A stretch of 55,192 nucleotides of DNA from Prochlorococcus sp. AG-402-A08 (GCA_003279585.1 QCHH01000009.1:1-55192), one strand, 5' to 3'; counted from the stretch's first letter, positions 9,921 to 19,859 are shown. A program made the numbers and translations. Notes: generated by a model from the sequence alone, not told the origin.

Positions 9921-10652
9921 TCAATTAAATCTTTTTGCTAACGCTATTGGATCGTATATGGTTATTTTTTTTCTATCTATTGCCAATAATGAGGAAGTTT
10001 TCAACTCACCAAGTAATCGTGTAATAGTAACTCTGGTTGAACCTATCGCTTCAGCAATGGCTTGATGAGAAAGTCTTAAGTCAATTGTTACTCCTTTTTC
10101 CCCAGGAACACCAAAGTCCCTACATAAAACAAGTAAAAAGCTTGCAAGACGAGAGGACATATCTCTATGGGTCAAAGTTTCAATCATTGTTTCAGTTTGA
10201 AGTACTCGACTTGATAAACCTTGTAAAAGCAGCAACCCAACAGATGCATCTCGCTCAATTGCATTTCTAACTGATGTGGCTGGGGCCGCAACGAGTTCCA
10301 CACGAGTAAAGGCAACGGCGTGATAAAAACGGTCTGATCTATGTCCTGTCAATAAGGATAAAACTCCAAAAAGACTATTTTCTCTCAACAAAGCAACTGT
10401 TATCTCCTCACCTGTTTCATAGACCCTGCTCAATCGCACTGCACCACGCCGTATTAAATAAACCCTTTCTGCAGGGTCGCCAGGGAAGAAAATAGTTTTT
10501 GATCTATCTACAGTTTCAGTAGAAACTCCCTCCAAAGACTTAATTACATCCAAAAGAGTTTTGTTTGGCGGTAAAGGAGATGATGAATTACCAACCATCT
10601 GGCTATTTTTTTGTTGGTTGAAACGAGTAAAGCCACGATATGAAGTGACCAT
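9921..10652 (-). CDS. ntcA: Global nitrogen regulator NtcA (CRP/FNR family)
   Basis: NtcA senses 2-oxoglutarate and activates nitrogen-assimilation promoters. In this 243-residue protein the cyclic-nucleotide-like domain (about 40-155) has [35 protein letters not shown] and [22 protein letters not shown]. The C-terminal winged helix carries the recognition helix [23 protein letters not shown] (about 198-220), the NtcA signature. The chosen ATG adds about 18 residues over the shortest homologues; an internal ATG at 10598 is possible, but [11 protein letters not shown] looks family-like. The upstream gap is divergent with the CobO-like gene. Confidence 0.97.
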   Translation of the reverse strand: MVTSYRGFTRFNQQKNSQMVGNSSSPLPPNKTLLDVIKSLEGVSTETVDRSKTIFFPGDPAERVYLIRRGAVRLSRVYETGEEITVALLRENSLFGVLSLLTGHRSDRFYHAVAFTRVELVAAPATSVRNAIERDASVGLLLLQGLSSRVLQTETMIETLTHRDMSSRLASFLLVLCRDFGVPGEKGVTIDLRLSHQAIAEAIGSTRVTITRLLGELKTSSLLAIDRKKITIYDPIALAKRFN

Positions 10653-10965
10653 ATTTAATTAATTGTTCAAAGAAGATTAATAAGTCGAGAAAAAACGATA
10701 TGTAGCCATGGCGACTTTTTTGAAGCTAAGTCTCCAATTCAATGTTGCATATGATCAAAATTCTATCTTTTTTGACTCGAAAACCTAAGTTGATGTAAAA
10801 AAAGTATGAAAAACTAAATTTTCCTCCTTTTCTTGGATCACTTTTTTGTCTTATCAGGCTTGGAAGTCAAATATTTTCATAACATACACCACAGATAGTG
10901 TTGAATTGGTTGATTAGAAATTTTATACCGCTAGATTAATTGAAAGATACTCTGAAAAAATAAAG
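10653..10965. promoter_or_regulatory. 313-base divergent promoter region, ntcA / CobO-like gene
   Basis: No gene is seen here. The stretch must contain the leftward ntcA promoter and the rightward promoter of the CobO-dcd-thyX cluster. The best approach to an NtcA box (GTA-N8-TAC) is GTA-N8-TAA at 10803-10816, and a GTA-N8-GAC lies near 10701. Each has one mismatch, so autoregulation by NtcA, common in the family, is possible but not shown by this sequence. Confidence 0.35.
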
Positions 10966-11562
10966 ATGAATGCGCGAGTTAGCATTAATGCTCAACAGAG
11001 GGGTTCATCGCAATCAACAGCGACTTCTCTTAGGCCTACCCCCATTAGAAAGCCATTACAACTAGTTGCGACACAAGGGCAAGTTCAAATCCACACTTCA
11101 ACTTTTAGAGGAAGTTTTTCTGTTGTTCTAAGTGAGGCACTGAGATCTGCAGGTTTGGGGAGCCAGGTTTTAATCGTTCAATTTTTGAGAGGTGGCGTAA
11201 ATCAAGGACCAAATGGAGCTATAAATCTTTGTGGGCGACTTGAATGGCTAAGACCAGATATTGAAACTTGCTTACCCGAACAAATATGCAAAGAACATTT
11301 ATCTTTAAAAAGGAAGTATGAAGAAAAAGCTATAAAAGAACTGTGGGAATTTTCTAAAGCACGTTTAATCGAAAAAAAAATAGATAAAATCGTTCTGGAT
11401 GAAATAGGAATGGCTATCAAGCTTGGTTTTATTGAAGAAAATGATTTAATTTTCATGATAAATAATCGACCACCATCCACAGATATTATTCTTACAGGAA
11501 CATCAATCCCTCCTAAAGTAATTGAAATGGCTGATCAAATTACTGAGTTACGCTGCAATTAA
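10966..11562 (+). CDS. CobO/BtuR-like P-loop protein with degenerate Walker A
   Basis: A 198-residue protein whose residues about 30-198 follow the corrinoid adenosyltransferase CobO/BtuR: LQLVATQGQVQIHT, then ALRSAGLGSQVLIVQFLRGG, then KIVLDEIGMAIKLGFI (Walker B region) and IILTGTSIPPKVIEMADQITELR. Where the family has GNGKGKTT, this protein reads STFRGSFS, so the nucleotide-binding lysine is gone. ATP-dependent cobalamin adenosylation is therefore doubtful, and a repurposed paralogue is more likely. The N-terminal 30 residues are Ser/Gln/Thr-rich. Its TAA abuts the dcd ATG with no spacer, so the genes are almost certainly co-translated. Confidence 0.7.
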   Translation: MNARVSINAQQRGSSQSTATSLRPTPIRKPLQLVATQGQVQIHTSTFRGSFSVVLSEALRSAGLGSQVLIVQFLRGGVNQGPNGAINLCGRLEWLRPDIETCLPEQICKEHLSLKRKYEEKAIKELWEFSKARLIEKKIDKIVLDEIGMAIKLGFIEENDLIFMINNRPPSTDIILTGTSIPPKVIEMADQITELRCN

Positions 11563-12156
11563 ATGTTAAAAAATGATCGTTGGATTTCTGAACAGGCTTC
11601 ATTGGGAATGCTTGAACCTTTTCAAGAAAAGCTAATAAGACATCTCGAGCCAGAATCAGAAAAATCACCAGTTTTAAGCTTTGGTTGCTCATCATATGGA
11701 TATGATTTGCGTCTTTCTTCTAAAGAGTTTTTGATTTTTAGGCACGTCCCGGGGACAGTAATGAATCCGAAAAAGTTTAATCCTGCAAATTTAGAACCTA
11801 CAGAATTACAAGAAGACGAGGACGGGAAATATTTTATTTTACCTGCACACTCTTATGGCCTAGGCGTTGCATTGGAAAAAATGAGGGTACCTCCAAATAT
11901 TACTGTTATATGTCTTGGGAAAAGCACCTACGCTCGATTAGGGATAATTGTCAATACAACCCCTGCTGAAGCGAGCTGGGAAGGTCATCTAACCCTTGAG
12001 TTCAGTAATAGCTCTGGCGCCGATTGCAGGATTTATGCTGATGAAGGAATTTGTCAATTACTTTTCTTTGAAGGAGACCCTTGTGAAACAACTTACAGTG
12101 ATAGGAAAGGTAAATATCAATATCAACAAGAGAAAGTAACACTCGCAAAAGTTTAA
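11563..12156 (+). CDS. dcd: dCTP deaminase
   Basis: This enzyme deaminates dCTP to dUTP, the main route to dUMP for thymidylate synthesis. The 197 residues show the dUTPase-like fold with SFGCSSYGYDLRLS near residue 40, CLGKSTYARLGIIVNTTPAEASWEGHLTLEFSN (catalytic Glu in the PAEASWEGH stretch, about residues 130-140) and a C-terminal YSDRKGKYQYQ. The start immediately follows the previous stop and thyX begins two bases after its own stop. This places two consecutive steps of dTMP synthesis in one operon. Confidence 0.96.
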   Translation: MLKNDRWISEQASLGMLEPFQEKLIRHLEPESEKSPVLSFGCSSYGYDLRLSSKEFLIFRHVPGTVMNPKKFNPANLEPTELQEDEDGKYFILPAHSYGLGVALEKMRVPPNITVICLGKSTYARLGIIVNTTPAEASWEGHLTLEFSNSSGADCRIYADEGICQLLFFEGDPCETTYSDRKGKYQYQQEKVTLAKV

Positions 12157-12158
12157 AT

Positions 12159-12797
12159 ATGAGTTTTGTTCAATTAATAACTTCAACACCAGACGCTGAA
12201 AAAAGCATGGCATATATTGCCAGGGTTAGTAATCCAAAAAATCAAGACAATAGTGACTTTACTAAATTAATTGGATATTGCATTAAAAATGAACATTGGA
12301 GTGTATTTGAGCAAGCTTATATGACTTTGCAAATAGAAACTACTCGAGGAATTGCTGCACAAATACTCAGGCATCGATCATTCACTTTTCAAGAGTTCTC
12401 TCAACGCTATGCGGATAGCAGACAGTTAGGAGAAATTCCAATACCTCAATTAAGAAGGCAAGATAATAAAAATAGACAAAATTCTATCTCAGACTTACCG
12501 GAAGAAATTAGGAATACATTTAACAAAAAAATCAAACGTCAATTTGATCAAAATAAAGAACTCTATGAAGAGATGTTAGAAGCTGGAATCGCAAAAGAAT
12601 GTGCAAGATTTGTACTACCACTTGCTACCCCAACCAGAATTTATATGACTGGCTCATGTCGTTCTTGGATTCATTACATAAATCTAAGAACTGGTCATGG
12701 GACTCAGAAAGAGCATATGGATATCGCTCAAGAATGTAAAAATATTTTTTCAAAAGAATATCCAGTAGTTTCAGCAGCTTTGAATTGGGTAAACTAG
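12159..12797 (+). CDS. thyX: FAD-dependent thymidylate synthase ThyX
   Basis: ThyX makes dTMP from dUMP using methylene-THF, FAD and NADPH, and replaces ThyA in organisms that lack it. The 212-residue protein has the signature RHRSFTFQEFSQRYAD (RHR-X7-S class) near residue 67 and the C-terminal CRSWIHYINLRTGHGTQKEHMDIA stretch with the dUMP/FAD-binding Arg and His residues. It follows dcd by two bases. The last four bases overlap the 3' end of the convergent thioredoxin-like gene. Confidence 0.97.
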   Translation: MSFVQLITSTPDAEKSMAYIARVSNPKNQDNSDFTKLIGYCIKNEHWSVFEQAYMTLQIETTRGIAAQILRHRSFTFQEFSQRYADSRQLGEIPIPQLRRQDNKNRQNSISDLPEEIRNTFNKKIKRQFDQNKELYEEMLEAGIAKECARFVLPLATPTRIYMTGSCRSWIHYINLRTGHGTQKEHMDIAQECKNIFSKEYPVVSAALNWVN

Positions 12798-13366
12798 CTA
12801 TGATACCTAGGTCCTTCTGACCTAATAATATTATTAGGTAATTTTTCTGAGTTTTCTTTAGAAATTAACTGACTTGAATTTGAGAATTTAGTAAAAGAGG
12901 GTAATTCAGAGTTATTAATTAAAGCAATAAAGATTTCATTAAGTTCGCTATATTTTCTAACTCCTAATGAAAATCCCTTAAATTTACCCTTATCGTCAAA
13001 AAAAGTTAATTGGGGAATACCACTAATATCATATTTATCAATCAAATCAAACCACCTAGAATTATCAACATTAAGCAAAACTATATCTATTTTATTTGAA
13101 TTAAGTTTTTCAGCATTAACCATATCAGGAGCCATCTCCTTACAAGCTTCGCACCAATCCGCGTAAAATTCAAATACTGTAGGTTTTCCATTTGACAAAG
13201 CTATATCTGGCTCAAGGGAATTCTTAGCCAATTGGTTAAGAATTGCAGTAGCTTTAAACCCACTGCGGGAAAAAAATAATAAAGCAACTAAAAAAAGACT
13301 AAGAAAAACTAAGAAAATCTTTTGAATGAAACCCAGATCATTATCTGAATTGCTATTATCAATCAT
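12794..13366 (-). CDS. Membrane-anchored thioredoxin-like protein (TxlA/HCF164 type)
   Basis: A protein of about 190 residues with one N-terminal membrane helix (IFLVFLSLFLVALLFF, about 15-32) and a thioredoxin domain starting near residue 60. The active site reads ADWCEACKEMAPD, with both redox cysteines present, and cis-proline is in GIPQLTFFDDKGK. The arrangement matches cyanobacterial TxlA / plastid HCF164, which pass reductant across the thylakoid membrane for cytochrome b6f assembly. That role is inferred. The start is taken as the ATG at 13366; a GTG lies one codon upstream. Confidence 0.82.
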   Translation of the reverse strand: MIDNSNSDNDLGFIQKIFLVFLSLFLVALLFFSRSGFKATAILNQLAKNSLEPDIALSNGKPTVFEFYADWCEACKEMAPDMVNAEKLNSNKIDIVLLNVDNSRWFDLIDKYDISGIPQLTFFDDKGKFKGFSLGVRKYSELNEIFIALINNSELPSFTKFSNSSQLISKENSEKLPNNIIRSEGPRYHS

Positions 13367-13441
13367 CACAGTGAATACTTTATACTAATAATTATATACA
13401 TAAACTTTAAATTAAAAAATATCATAGCATTAATTATAAAT

Positions 13442-14086
13442 TTAATTAATGAATGATAGACCATTTCTAATATACATTGATCTATATATTGGCAAGTTTT
13501 TCTTAAGAGAAAATAATTCTCTATCTGTATTTACATTATAAGGATTCTTATCAATGAATCTAAAGTCTCCTATATTTTTCCTATTAAAGTATATGTTTTT
13601 ATCAATCGTATCAGTCATATATTCAATAAGTTTAAGTATATCACTTTGAATAAATATTTCTCCATCATTACTCATAGATTTAGCAATTGAATTTATAAGA
13701 TTTTTATTTAATACTCTTCTTTTAAAGTGTTTTCTTTTAAACCAGGGATCAGGGAACTGAATGGAAACTCTTTTTAATTGACCATAATCTAAACCTGATA
13801 ACCATTCTTCTAGACTGACATTTACATTACAAAATAAAAATTTTAAATTTTTCAATTCTAATTTCTTTCTTTTCTTTTCAGATAAGCTAACAAGAGGTTC
13901 TCTTATCTCAAGCCCAACAAAATTCCATTCAGGACATTTTGTTGCCAATTCAATAAGGAATTCACCTTTAGCAGATCCAATATCTAAATGAATTGGGTAA
14001 TGAGGATTCCTAAAAAGAACATTCTTACTTGGAAGTGATAATGGTAACTGAAAAAATTGGCTTAGAGGATTTACATGCTGTCTCAC
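13442..14086 (-). CDS. trmB: tRNA (guanine-N7-)-methyltransferase
   Basis: TrmB methylates G46 in the tRNA variable loop using S-adenosylmethionine. In this 214-residue protein the SAM-binding motif is LDIGSAKGEFLIELA (about residues 33-47), followed by NFVGLEIREPL and the family signature VSIQFPDPWFKRKHFKRRVLN near residue 115. The start is GTG. The N-terminal MRQHVNPLSQFFQLP matches the typical RxHxNPL opening, which supports that start. It is probably expressed alone. Confidence 0.95.
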   Translation of the reverse strand: MRQHVNPLSQFFQLPLSLPSKNVLFRNPHYPIHLDIGSAKGEFLIELATKCPEWNFVGLEIREPLVSLSEKKRKKLELKNLKFLFCNVNVSLEEWLSGLDYGQLKRVSIQFPDPWFKRKHFKRRVLNKNLINSIAKSMSNDGEIFIQSDILKLIEYMTDTIDKNIYFNRKNIGDFRFIDKNPYNVNTDRELFSLKKNLPIYRSMYIRNGLSFIN

Positions 14087-14360
14087 AGAATGAAACGTGA
14101 TATTAATAAATCAGATTATTATATTAGCAAGTCAATTAAATTTTTCAGAAGATAGTCTCAAGACAAAGGAATATATAAATTATTGATTAGAGTCTATTAA
14201 TTATTTGGTATTGATAGGTAACTAATCATTAATCAATGAATGGATGGGATTGGATTAATGGTCTAGATATCTTGAAATAGAGAGAAAATACTTTAATAAT
14301 TAAGGATAATCCTAAAAAGAATCCCTTAAGATTGATAATAGATATGAATTAGATTTAATT

Positions 14361-14972
14361 TTGACTGAACCACAATTTCAAATTCTAGTTTGGCTCTCAT
14401 ATCGAATTGCGGCTACCTTCGCATTTGGTCTCCCATTATTTCTATTGATCTGGGCAAAAAGATCAAATTTAAGCTCTATTGACCGACTTTTATCAATTTA
14501 TTGGAAAGTTTCTAGTCTTTATGCAATAAACCTTTTATTTCTTAGTGTTGAGAACCAATTAGGTCAATCAATCTCATTCATTGCACCGATACTTATGGTT
14601 GGTTCTATTTGGTTTTGGTCTGATCTAAATGAAGAAATTGATGAAATGCCTTCTTATAAACCAATTGCTTTAACTACACGAATTTGGCGATGGACTTTAT
14701 CTTTTTGGTGTCTGCTAAATACTGGCCTTCATTTATTTAGCTGGAGGTGTTTAAATTCAATTAATCAGAACTATTGTGATACTTGGAGAGAAATTCCATT
14801 TAATTCATTCATGACAACAAAAACAATAATAAAATTTGTTTTAGACGGTAATTGGAGTACAGGATTTGCCACATTTTTTGCATATTTAGCTCTTATATTA
14901 TATTTAATAGGTTTCATCCAATGGCTAATTATCCAATTACCAAAGAATGGTCGTTTCGCAGGTAAATTTTAA
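14361..14972 (+). CDS. DUF3177 family membrane protein
   Basis: A 203-residue integral membrane protein with about five or six hydrophobic segments (around 15-30, 45-60, 70-85, 115-130 and 170-195) and little soluble sequence. It resembles the cyanobacterial DUF3177 family in RIAATFAFGLPLFLLIWA near the N-terminus and the conserved tryptophan-rich stretch. The function is unknown. The only start that keeps the first helix complete is the TTG at 14361. It is flanked by divergent trmB and convergent ileS. Confidence 0.75.
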   Translation: MTEPQFQILVWLSYRIAATFAFGLPLFLLIWAKRSNLSSIDRLLSIYWKVSSLYAINLLFLSVENQLGQSISFIAPILMVGSIWFWSDLNEEIDEMPSYKPIALTTRIWRWTLSFWCLLNTGLHLFSWRCLNSINQNYCDTWREIPFNSFMTTKTIIKFVLDGNWSTGFATFFAYLALILYLIGFIQWLIIQLPKNGRFAGKF

Positions 14973-15008
14973 AAACTAATTACTTTACTATAAATTTTTA
15001 ATCACTAT

Positions 15009-17912
15009 TTAAATAGCCAAAACTACTTTTTCGCACCTTTTACAAATATTTGGATGTTGCTGATTTTTGCTCATCTCAATTTCATAATGCCAACATCTTT
15101 CACACTTAAATCCTCTTGCTTTGGCAATCTCAACTGAAGCCAGATCATTTTCCTCACTAACTAATACTTCAGCCCAAGGCTCACCACCAATTTGTAAAGA
15201 TGAAACCAAGAGCCAATCTCTTAATACATCAACATTATTTGATTCACCTTGAGCTAACCATTCAATAGCAGCTTTAACTTTTTTATCAGTTATATCAACC
15301 CTTACTGATGCTTCCAAAGAAGAACCTAATTCTTGATTATTTCTACAACTCTCCAACATACGATTAATTGCTGATCTGAGTTTTCGGAGTTCAATAACAT
15401 GGGAATTAAAATTACTATTTCGCCATGATTCAGGTGCATTAGGCCAGCCTCTTTGAAATACTGATGCTTCCTCTAAATCATATGGAATATTCTGCCAAAT
15501 ATCCTCAGCCATATGACATAAAACAGGTGCGATTAGGCCAGAGATCTTCTCAATAACCAAGGATAAAACCGTCTGACAACTTTTTCTTCTAAAGTCTGAT
15601 TTAGAGCTTACATATAACCTATCTTTTGCAATATCTAAGTAAAAATTAGATAAATCAACTACACAAAAGTTCTGAATAGTTTGGAAAAACTTTGAGAATT
15701 CAAAATTAGAGTATGCATCTGTTATCTCATCGATTACTTCAGCTGTTCTGTTAAGCATCCATTTATCTAATAATGGAAGTTTAGAGATTTCAATGGAATC
15801 ATTTTTATAATCAAAGTCATAAAGGTTTCCTAATAGATACCTAGACGTATTTCTAACCTTACGATAAACATCAGAAATTTGCTTAAGTATATTTGATCCA
15901 ATAGGAACGTCTGCAGAGTAATCAACAGAACTAACCCAAAGCCTTAAAACATCAGCTCCATAAGCAGGATCTAATTTCTTATTTGAACCACCATTAATTA
16001 TAACGAGAGGATCAATAATATTTCCTAAGGATTTGCTCATTTTCCTCCCATTCTCATCTAATGCAAATCCATGTGTAAGTACCTTTTTAAAAGGTGCATG
16101 CTCATTTACTGCTACTGAGGTTAATAAAGAAGATTGAAACCAACCCCTATGTTGATCAGATCCCTCTAAATATAAATCTGCTGGATAATTTAAATTTTCT
16201 TTTTTAGAAATCACTGAAGACCAACTAGAGCCAGAATCAAACCAGACATCCATCGTATCAGTACCTTTTTGCCATCTATCTGCCTCATTTAAATAAGAAG
16301 GAGGTAAGAGTTGAGACACCTCATATTCCCACCAGATATCTGCTCCATGGATAGAGAATAAACCAGCTATATGAGAAATAGTTTCTTTATTGAGCAAAAT
16401 TTGATCTCCATTCTTTTCATAAAATACTGGTATTGGAACTCCCCAAGTTCTTTGTCGAGAAATACACCAATCTCCTCTTTCTCTAACCATAGAATCAATT
16501 CTATTTTTTCCAGAACCAGGGAGCCAAATAACATCTTCTATTGCAGAAAGTGCCTTATCCCTAAATCCTTCAACAGAAGCGAACCATTGTTCTGTAGCTC
16601 TAAAAATAGTTGGTTTCTTAGTTCTCCAATCATAAGGATACTTATGCTGATATGGAATTTCTTTAAGCAAACATCCAGTCTTAATAAGATCATTTATTAT
16701 AACAATATTAGCATCTTTTAAAACATTTAGACCTTCAAATTGCCCAGCTTCCTTAGTCAGAAAACCTCTTGCATCAACTGGGCAAGAAATTGGTAAATTA
16801 TATTTTTTACCAGTATTAAAGTCATCAACTCCATGACCCGGAGCAGTATGTACTAGTCCAGTACCTGAGTCAGTTGTAATATAATCTCCTCCTAAAACAA
16901 CAGGGCTTCTTTTATCAAATAAAGGGTGTTTATATATAATTCCATCTAATTTTGATCCCTTGATCGATACTCTTCTTTCATAATTAATCCCTACACTCTC
17001 AGATACTTTTTCCAAAAGATCATTAGCAATAATTATTAATGATCCATCAGAGTTTTGTGCAATTACATAGTCTAATTTTTGATTAACAGATATGGCCTCA
17101 TTTGCAGGAATTGTCCAAGGTGTGGTAGTCCAAATGACAAGTTTAACTTCTTTTAATTGTCCTTGAGAATCAAATAGATCTGAAGCTTGCTTAGAAATTT
17201 CTTGAATTAATATGTTTGGTATTTGATCAACTTTAAATCCCACATAAATACTTTTACTAACATGACCGGTCGGATATTCTAATTCCGCCTCGGCCAAAGC
17301 AGTTTGAGAACTAGGACTCCAATGCACTGGTTTTAGACCTCGATATATGTATCCTTTGAAGACCATTTCACCAAACAACTTGATCTGAGAGGCTTCAAAC
17401 TTTTTATCTAAACTTAAATATGGTTGATCCCAATTACCCCATACCCCCCATCTTCTAAAACCATCCATTTGCTGGGAAACTTGCTTTTTTGCATAAGCAG
17501 CTGCTTTTTTTCTCAACTTAATAGGGGTTAATTCAGCTCGTTGTGTTTTATCCATAGCTTGTAGAACTTTCAATTCTATAGGCAAGCCATGACAATCCCA
17601 TCCAGGGATAAAACAAACTTTTTTCCCTTTCATTGTTTGAAATTTATTAATTATGTCCTTCAATACTTTGTTGAGTGCATGCCCCATATGAAGGGTCCCA
17701 TTTGCGTATGGGGGACCATCATGCAAAGTAAACGTCTCTCCAGAATTGCTTAAGCCTAATTCGAAATCTATATTGTTTTCTCTCCAAAAAGTCTGCAACT
17801 CAGGTTCTCTTAGAGTTGCATTTGCCCTCATCCCAAAATTAGTCTGCAAAAGGTTGAGAGTGTCTTTGTAAGTGGGTCGATCCTTTTGAGAATCTTTATT
17901 GACATTATTCAC
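15009..17912 (-). CDS. ileS: Isoleucyl-tRNA synthetase
   Basis: A class Ia synthetase of 967 residues. The HIGH-type motif is [16 protein letters not shown] near residue 70-85, the KMSKS motif is [10 protein letters not shown] near residue 630, and the central editing domain contains [11 protein letters not shown]. The C-terminus carries a zinc-finger arrangement, CERCW...CKRCE. The start is GTG and is plausible, because about 35 residues precede the conserved core. The Ycf66-like gene lies 51 bases upstream on the same strand. Confidence 0.98.
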   Translation of the reverse strand: MNNVNKDSQKDRPTYKDTLNLLQTNFGMRANATLREPELQTFWRENNIDFELGLSNSGETFTLHDGPPYANGTLHMGHALNKVLKDIINKFQTMKGKKVCFIPGWDCHGLPIELKVLQAMDKTQRAELTPIKLRKKAAAYAKKQVSQQMDGFRRWGVWGNWDQPYLSLDKKFEASQIKLFGEMVFKGYIYRGLKPVHWSPSSQTALAEAELEYPTGHVSKSIYVGFKVDQIPNILIQEISKQASDLFDSQGQLKEVKLVIWTTTPWTIPANEAISVNQKLDYVIAQNSDGSLIIIANDLLEKVSESVGINYERRVSIKGSKLDGIIYKHPLFDKRSPVVLGGDYITTDSGTGLVHTAPGHGVDDFNTGKKYNLPISCPVDARGFLTKEAGQFEGLNVLKDANIVIINDLIKTGCLLKEIPYQHKYPYDWRTKKPTIFRATEQWFASVEGFRDKALSAIEDVIWLPGSGKNRIDSMVRERGDWCISRQRTWGVPIPVFYEKNGDQILLNKETISHIAGLFSIHGADIWWEYEVSQLLPPSYLNEADRWQKGTDTMDVWFDSGSSWSSVISKKENLNYPADLYLEGSDQHRGWFQSSLLTSVAVNEHAPFKKVLTHGFALDENGRKMSKSLGNIIDPLVIINGGSNKKLDPAYGADVLRLWVSSVDYSADVPIGSNILKQISDVYRKVRNTSRYLLGNLYDFDYKNDSIEISKLPLLDKWMLNRTAEVIDEITDAYSNFEFSKFFQTIQNFCVVDLSNFYLDIAKDRLYVSSKSDFRRKSCQTVLSLVIEKISGLIAPVLCHMAEDIWQNIPYDLEEASVFQRGWPNAPESWRNSNFNSHVIELRKLRSAINRMLESCRNNQELGSSLEASVRVDITDKKVKAAIEWLAQGESNNVDVLRDWLLVSSLQIGGEPWAEVLVSEENDLASVEIAKARGFKCERCWHYEIEMSKNQQHPNICKRCEKVVLAI

Positions 17913-17963
17913 TTTGAGAAATATTCATTAGTCATCATTGTTGCCTAAGGCCTTTTAACCTTA

Positions 17964-18482
17964 TCAAGAAGTTTCTTCATTTTCAGGGAATTCTTTATTT
18001 CTGATCTTATTGGAATCAATTAAACCAGATAGATCATCTACTTTCTTCTTGACTTCTTCTTGCAATTTTGGATGAACCCATTTTTTTTCATTTAACGGTT
18101 TTTCAGATTTTGCCATGAAGCCTTTAAAAAAATTTAAAAATCCATTACCAAGTAAAGCAAAAGTTTGGCCGAGCTGTTTAAAAGATTCAAACCACCTTTT
18201 TAAAGATCCAATCCGCTTTTTTTCTTCAGAACTTAATTGATTCCATCTAGTTTGAATAATTTCTAAAATCATTTTTCCATACAAAATTGCCATAGAAATA
18301 ACAAGTAAATTTATTGAGCCTCTTAAAAGATCATTCTCCACTAAAAGAAATAATCCTAAAAATAAAAAAAGTCCACCCATTAACCAATCTCTTGGCCTAC
18401 TTAATTCGACAAGCATTAAGGGTATAGCCAGTATCAAAAAACCAACAAAAAGAAATAAGTATCCTGAAATAGAAACAATCAT
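17964..18482 (-). CDS. Ycf66-like membrane protein
   Basis: A 172-residue protein. Three hydrophobic segments (about 5-25, 34-48 and 55-70) surround VELSRPRDWLMGGLFLFLGLFLL. A soluble basic part with RWNQLSSEEKKRIGSLKRWFE follows, and then a charged tail. The layout resembles the N-terminal domain of Ycf66, a cyanobacterial and plastid protein of unknown function. The match is by pattern only and I am not certain. It could be transcribed together with ileS. Confidence 0.55.
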   Translation of the reverse strand: MIVSISGYLFLFVGFLILAIPLMLVELSRPRDWLMGGLFLFLGLFLLVENDLLRGSINLLVISMAILYGKMILEIIQTRWNQLSSEEKKRIGSLKRWFESFKQLGQTFALLGNGFLNFFKGFMAKSEKPLNEKKWVHPKLQEEVKKKVDDLSGLIDSNKIRNKEFPENEETS

Positions 18483-18683
18483 ATTTTACTCGATATGAGT
18501 TTATTTTGTAGTGAAGGCGCTTATTGAACAACTAAAAATCATGCGTCTTAAAAAGAGAATTTCAAATATCTCATTTAAAATATGAGATTTACATTAATCT
18601 TTTTACGTTCGCGAATCAAAAATAGTCTTTAAATAGCCATCAATGAGCTGCTAGAATTAATTCACAATCGGTCAAAACCTTTG

Positions 18684-18766
18684 GCCCACCTGGCGGAATT
18701 GGTAGACGCGCTGGTTTTAGGTACCAGTGACTTTATGTCGTGGGAGTTCAAGTCTCCCGGTGGGCA
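18684..18766 (+). tRNA. trnL: tRNA-Leu (anticodon UAG)
   Basis: A full class II cloverleaf of 83 bases can be folded. The acceptor GCCCACC pairs with GGTGGGC and A is the discriminator. The D-arm is GGCGGAATTGGTAGACGC. The anticodon stem CTGGT/ACCAG has loop TTTAGGT (anticodon TAG). There is a long variable arm, and the T-arm is GGGAG-TTCAAGT-CTCCC. CCA is not encoded. A wobble U34 would let it read CUN leucine codons. No intron is present. Confidence 0.97.
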
Positions 18767-18770
18767 TTTT

Positions 18771-18797
18771 TTAATTAAGCTGTACAAGCTCAATTAA
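18771..18797 (+). other. Hairpin between tRNA-Leu and crtR
   Basis: TTAATT-A-AGCT, loop GTACA, AGCT-C-AATTAA forms a 10-bp stem interrupted by one A-C mismatch. It begins five bases after the tRNA 3' end and stops 18 bases before the crtR ATG. There is no following T run, so it is not a standard terminator. It may be a tRNA 3' processing or crtR leader structure. Confidence 0.4.
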
Positions 18798-18815
18798 ACT
18801 CAATCACATCAAGCA

Positions 18816-19850
18816 ATGACCCAGTGCCTATCGAGGTCTGACAAAAATAAGGCAACGAAGAAACTGAAGTCATTACGCGACTGGCAAAATGAGATCCAAG
18901 AATATCTTGATCCTCCTAAGCCTTTAAACGTAACTTTAGGTCTTTTCTTTGGTGGATATTTTCTTGCGATAGTCAGTGTTTGGCAGTGGTATCAGGGAAA
19001 CTGGCCGTTACCAATTTTGGTTGCATTAGCTTTTTTAGCTCTTCATATGGAAGGCACCGTTATTCATGATGCCTGTCACAATGCTGCCCATCCAAATAAA
19101 TGGATCAATCAATTCATGGGTCATGGGTCAGCTATATTACTAGGTTTTAGTTTCCCAGTTTTCACAAGAGTTCATCTAGAGCATCACAAATACGTCAATG
19201 ACCCAAAAAACGACCCAGATCACATAGTTAGTACCTTTGGTCCGATTTGGTTAATTGCTCCTAGATTTTTTTACCATGAATATTTTTTCTTTGAGCGAAA
19301 ACTTTGGAGAAAGTTTGAACTAATGCAATGGGGAATTGAGAGAGGAATATTTATTTGCATAGTAATCGCAGGAATTAAATATAATTTTATGAATGTTATT
19401 TATAATTTATGGTTCGGACCAGCATTAATGGTTGGAGTAACTTTAGGAATATTTTTTGATTATCTACCACATAGACCTTTTCAGTCTAGGAACAGGTGGA
19501 AAAATGCAAGAGTTTATCCAAGTAAATTAATGAACTTGCTAATAATGGGACAAAATTATCATTTAGTTCATCATTTATGGCCCTCCATACCATGGTTTGA
19601 ATACAAACCAGCTTATGAAGCAACAAAACCACTTTTAGATCAAAAAGGTTCACCTCAAAGAATGGGAATTTTTGAATCTAAAAAAGATAGTATAAATTTC
19701 CTTTATGATATTTTACTTGGAATTAGAAGTCACAAAGAAAGAAGAAGTAAAATGAGACCAATAGCAAGAATATTACCAAAAAATAATTGGCGGAGAAAAT
19801 ATATAAAATTAATTCATAAGACAAGAATAAGAACAGAAAGTCAAAGATAA
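18816..19850 (+). CDS. crtR: Beta-carotene hydroxylase (fatty-acid-desaturase type)
   Basis: CrtR hydroxylates beta-carotene (and related rings) to zeaxanthin, a major Prochlorococcus photoprotective pigment. The 344-residue membrane protein has the three histidine boxes of di-iron desaturases: HDACHNAAH, HLEHHKYVND and a C-terminal NYHLVHHLWP. Hydrophobic stretches lie at about 40-75, 100-115 and 185-215. Its ATG lies only 49 bases after tRNA-Leu, so read-through from the tRNA is possible. The C-terminal 30 residues are very basic. Confidence 0.93.
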   Translation: MTQCLSRSDKNKATKKLKSLRDWQNEIQEYLDPPKPLNVTLGLFFGGYFLAIVSVWQWYQGNWPLPILVALAFLALHMEGTVIHDACHNAAHPNKWINQFMGHGSAILLGFSFPVFTRVHLEHHKYVNDPKNDPDHIVSTFGPIWLIAPRFFYHEYFFFERKLWRKFELMQWGIERGIFICIVIAGIKYNFMNVIYNLWFGPALMVGVTLGIFFDYLPHRPFQSRNRWKNARVYPSKLMNLLIMGQNYHLVHHLWPSIPWFEYKPAYEATKPLLDQKGSPQRMGIFESKKDSINFLYDILLGIRSHKERRSKMRPIARILPKNNWRRKYIKLIHKTRIRTESQR

Positions 19851-19859
19851 TTCATAAAT

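Noticed and set aside
10803-10816. Possible NtcA box GTA-N8-TAA upstream of ntcA
   Set aside because: One mismatch to GTA-N8-TAC and no convincing -10 box at the expected distance on either strand.
18565-18590. Inverted repeat ATCTCAT...ATGAGAT upstream of tRNA-Leu
   Set aside because: A short A/T-rich stem with no adjacent gene end or T run. I could not link it to a function.
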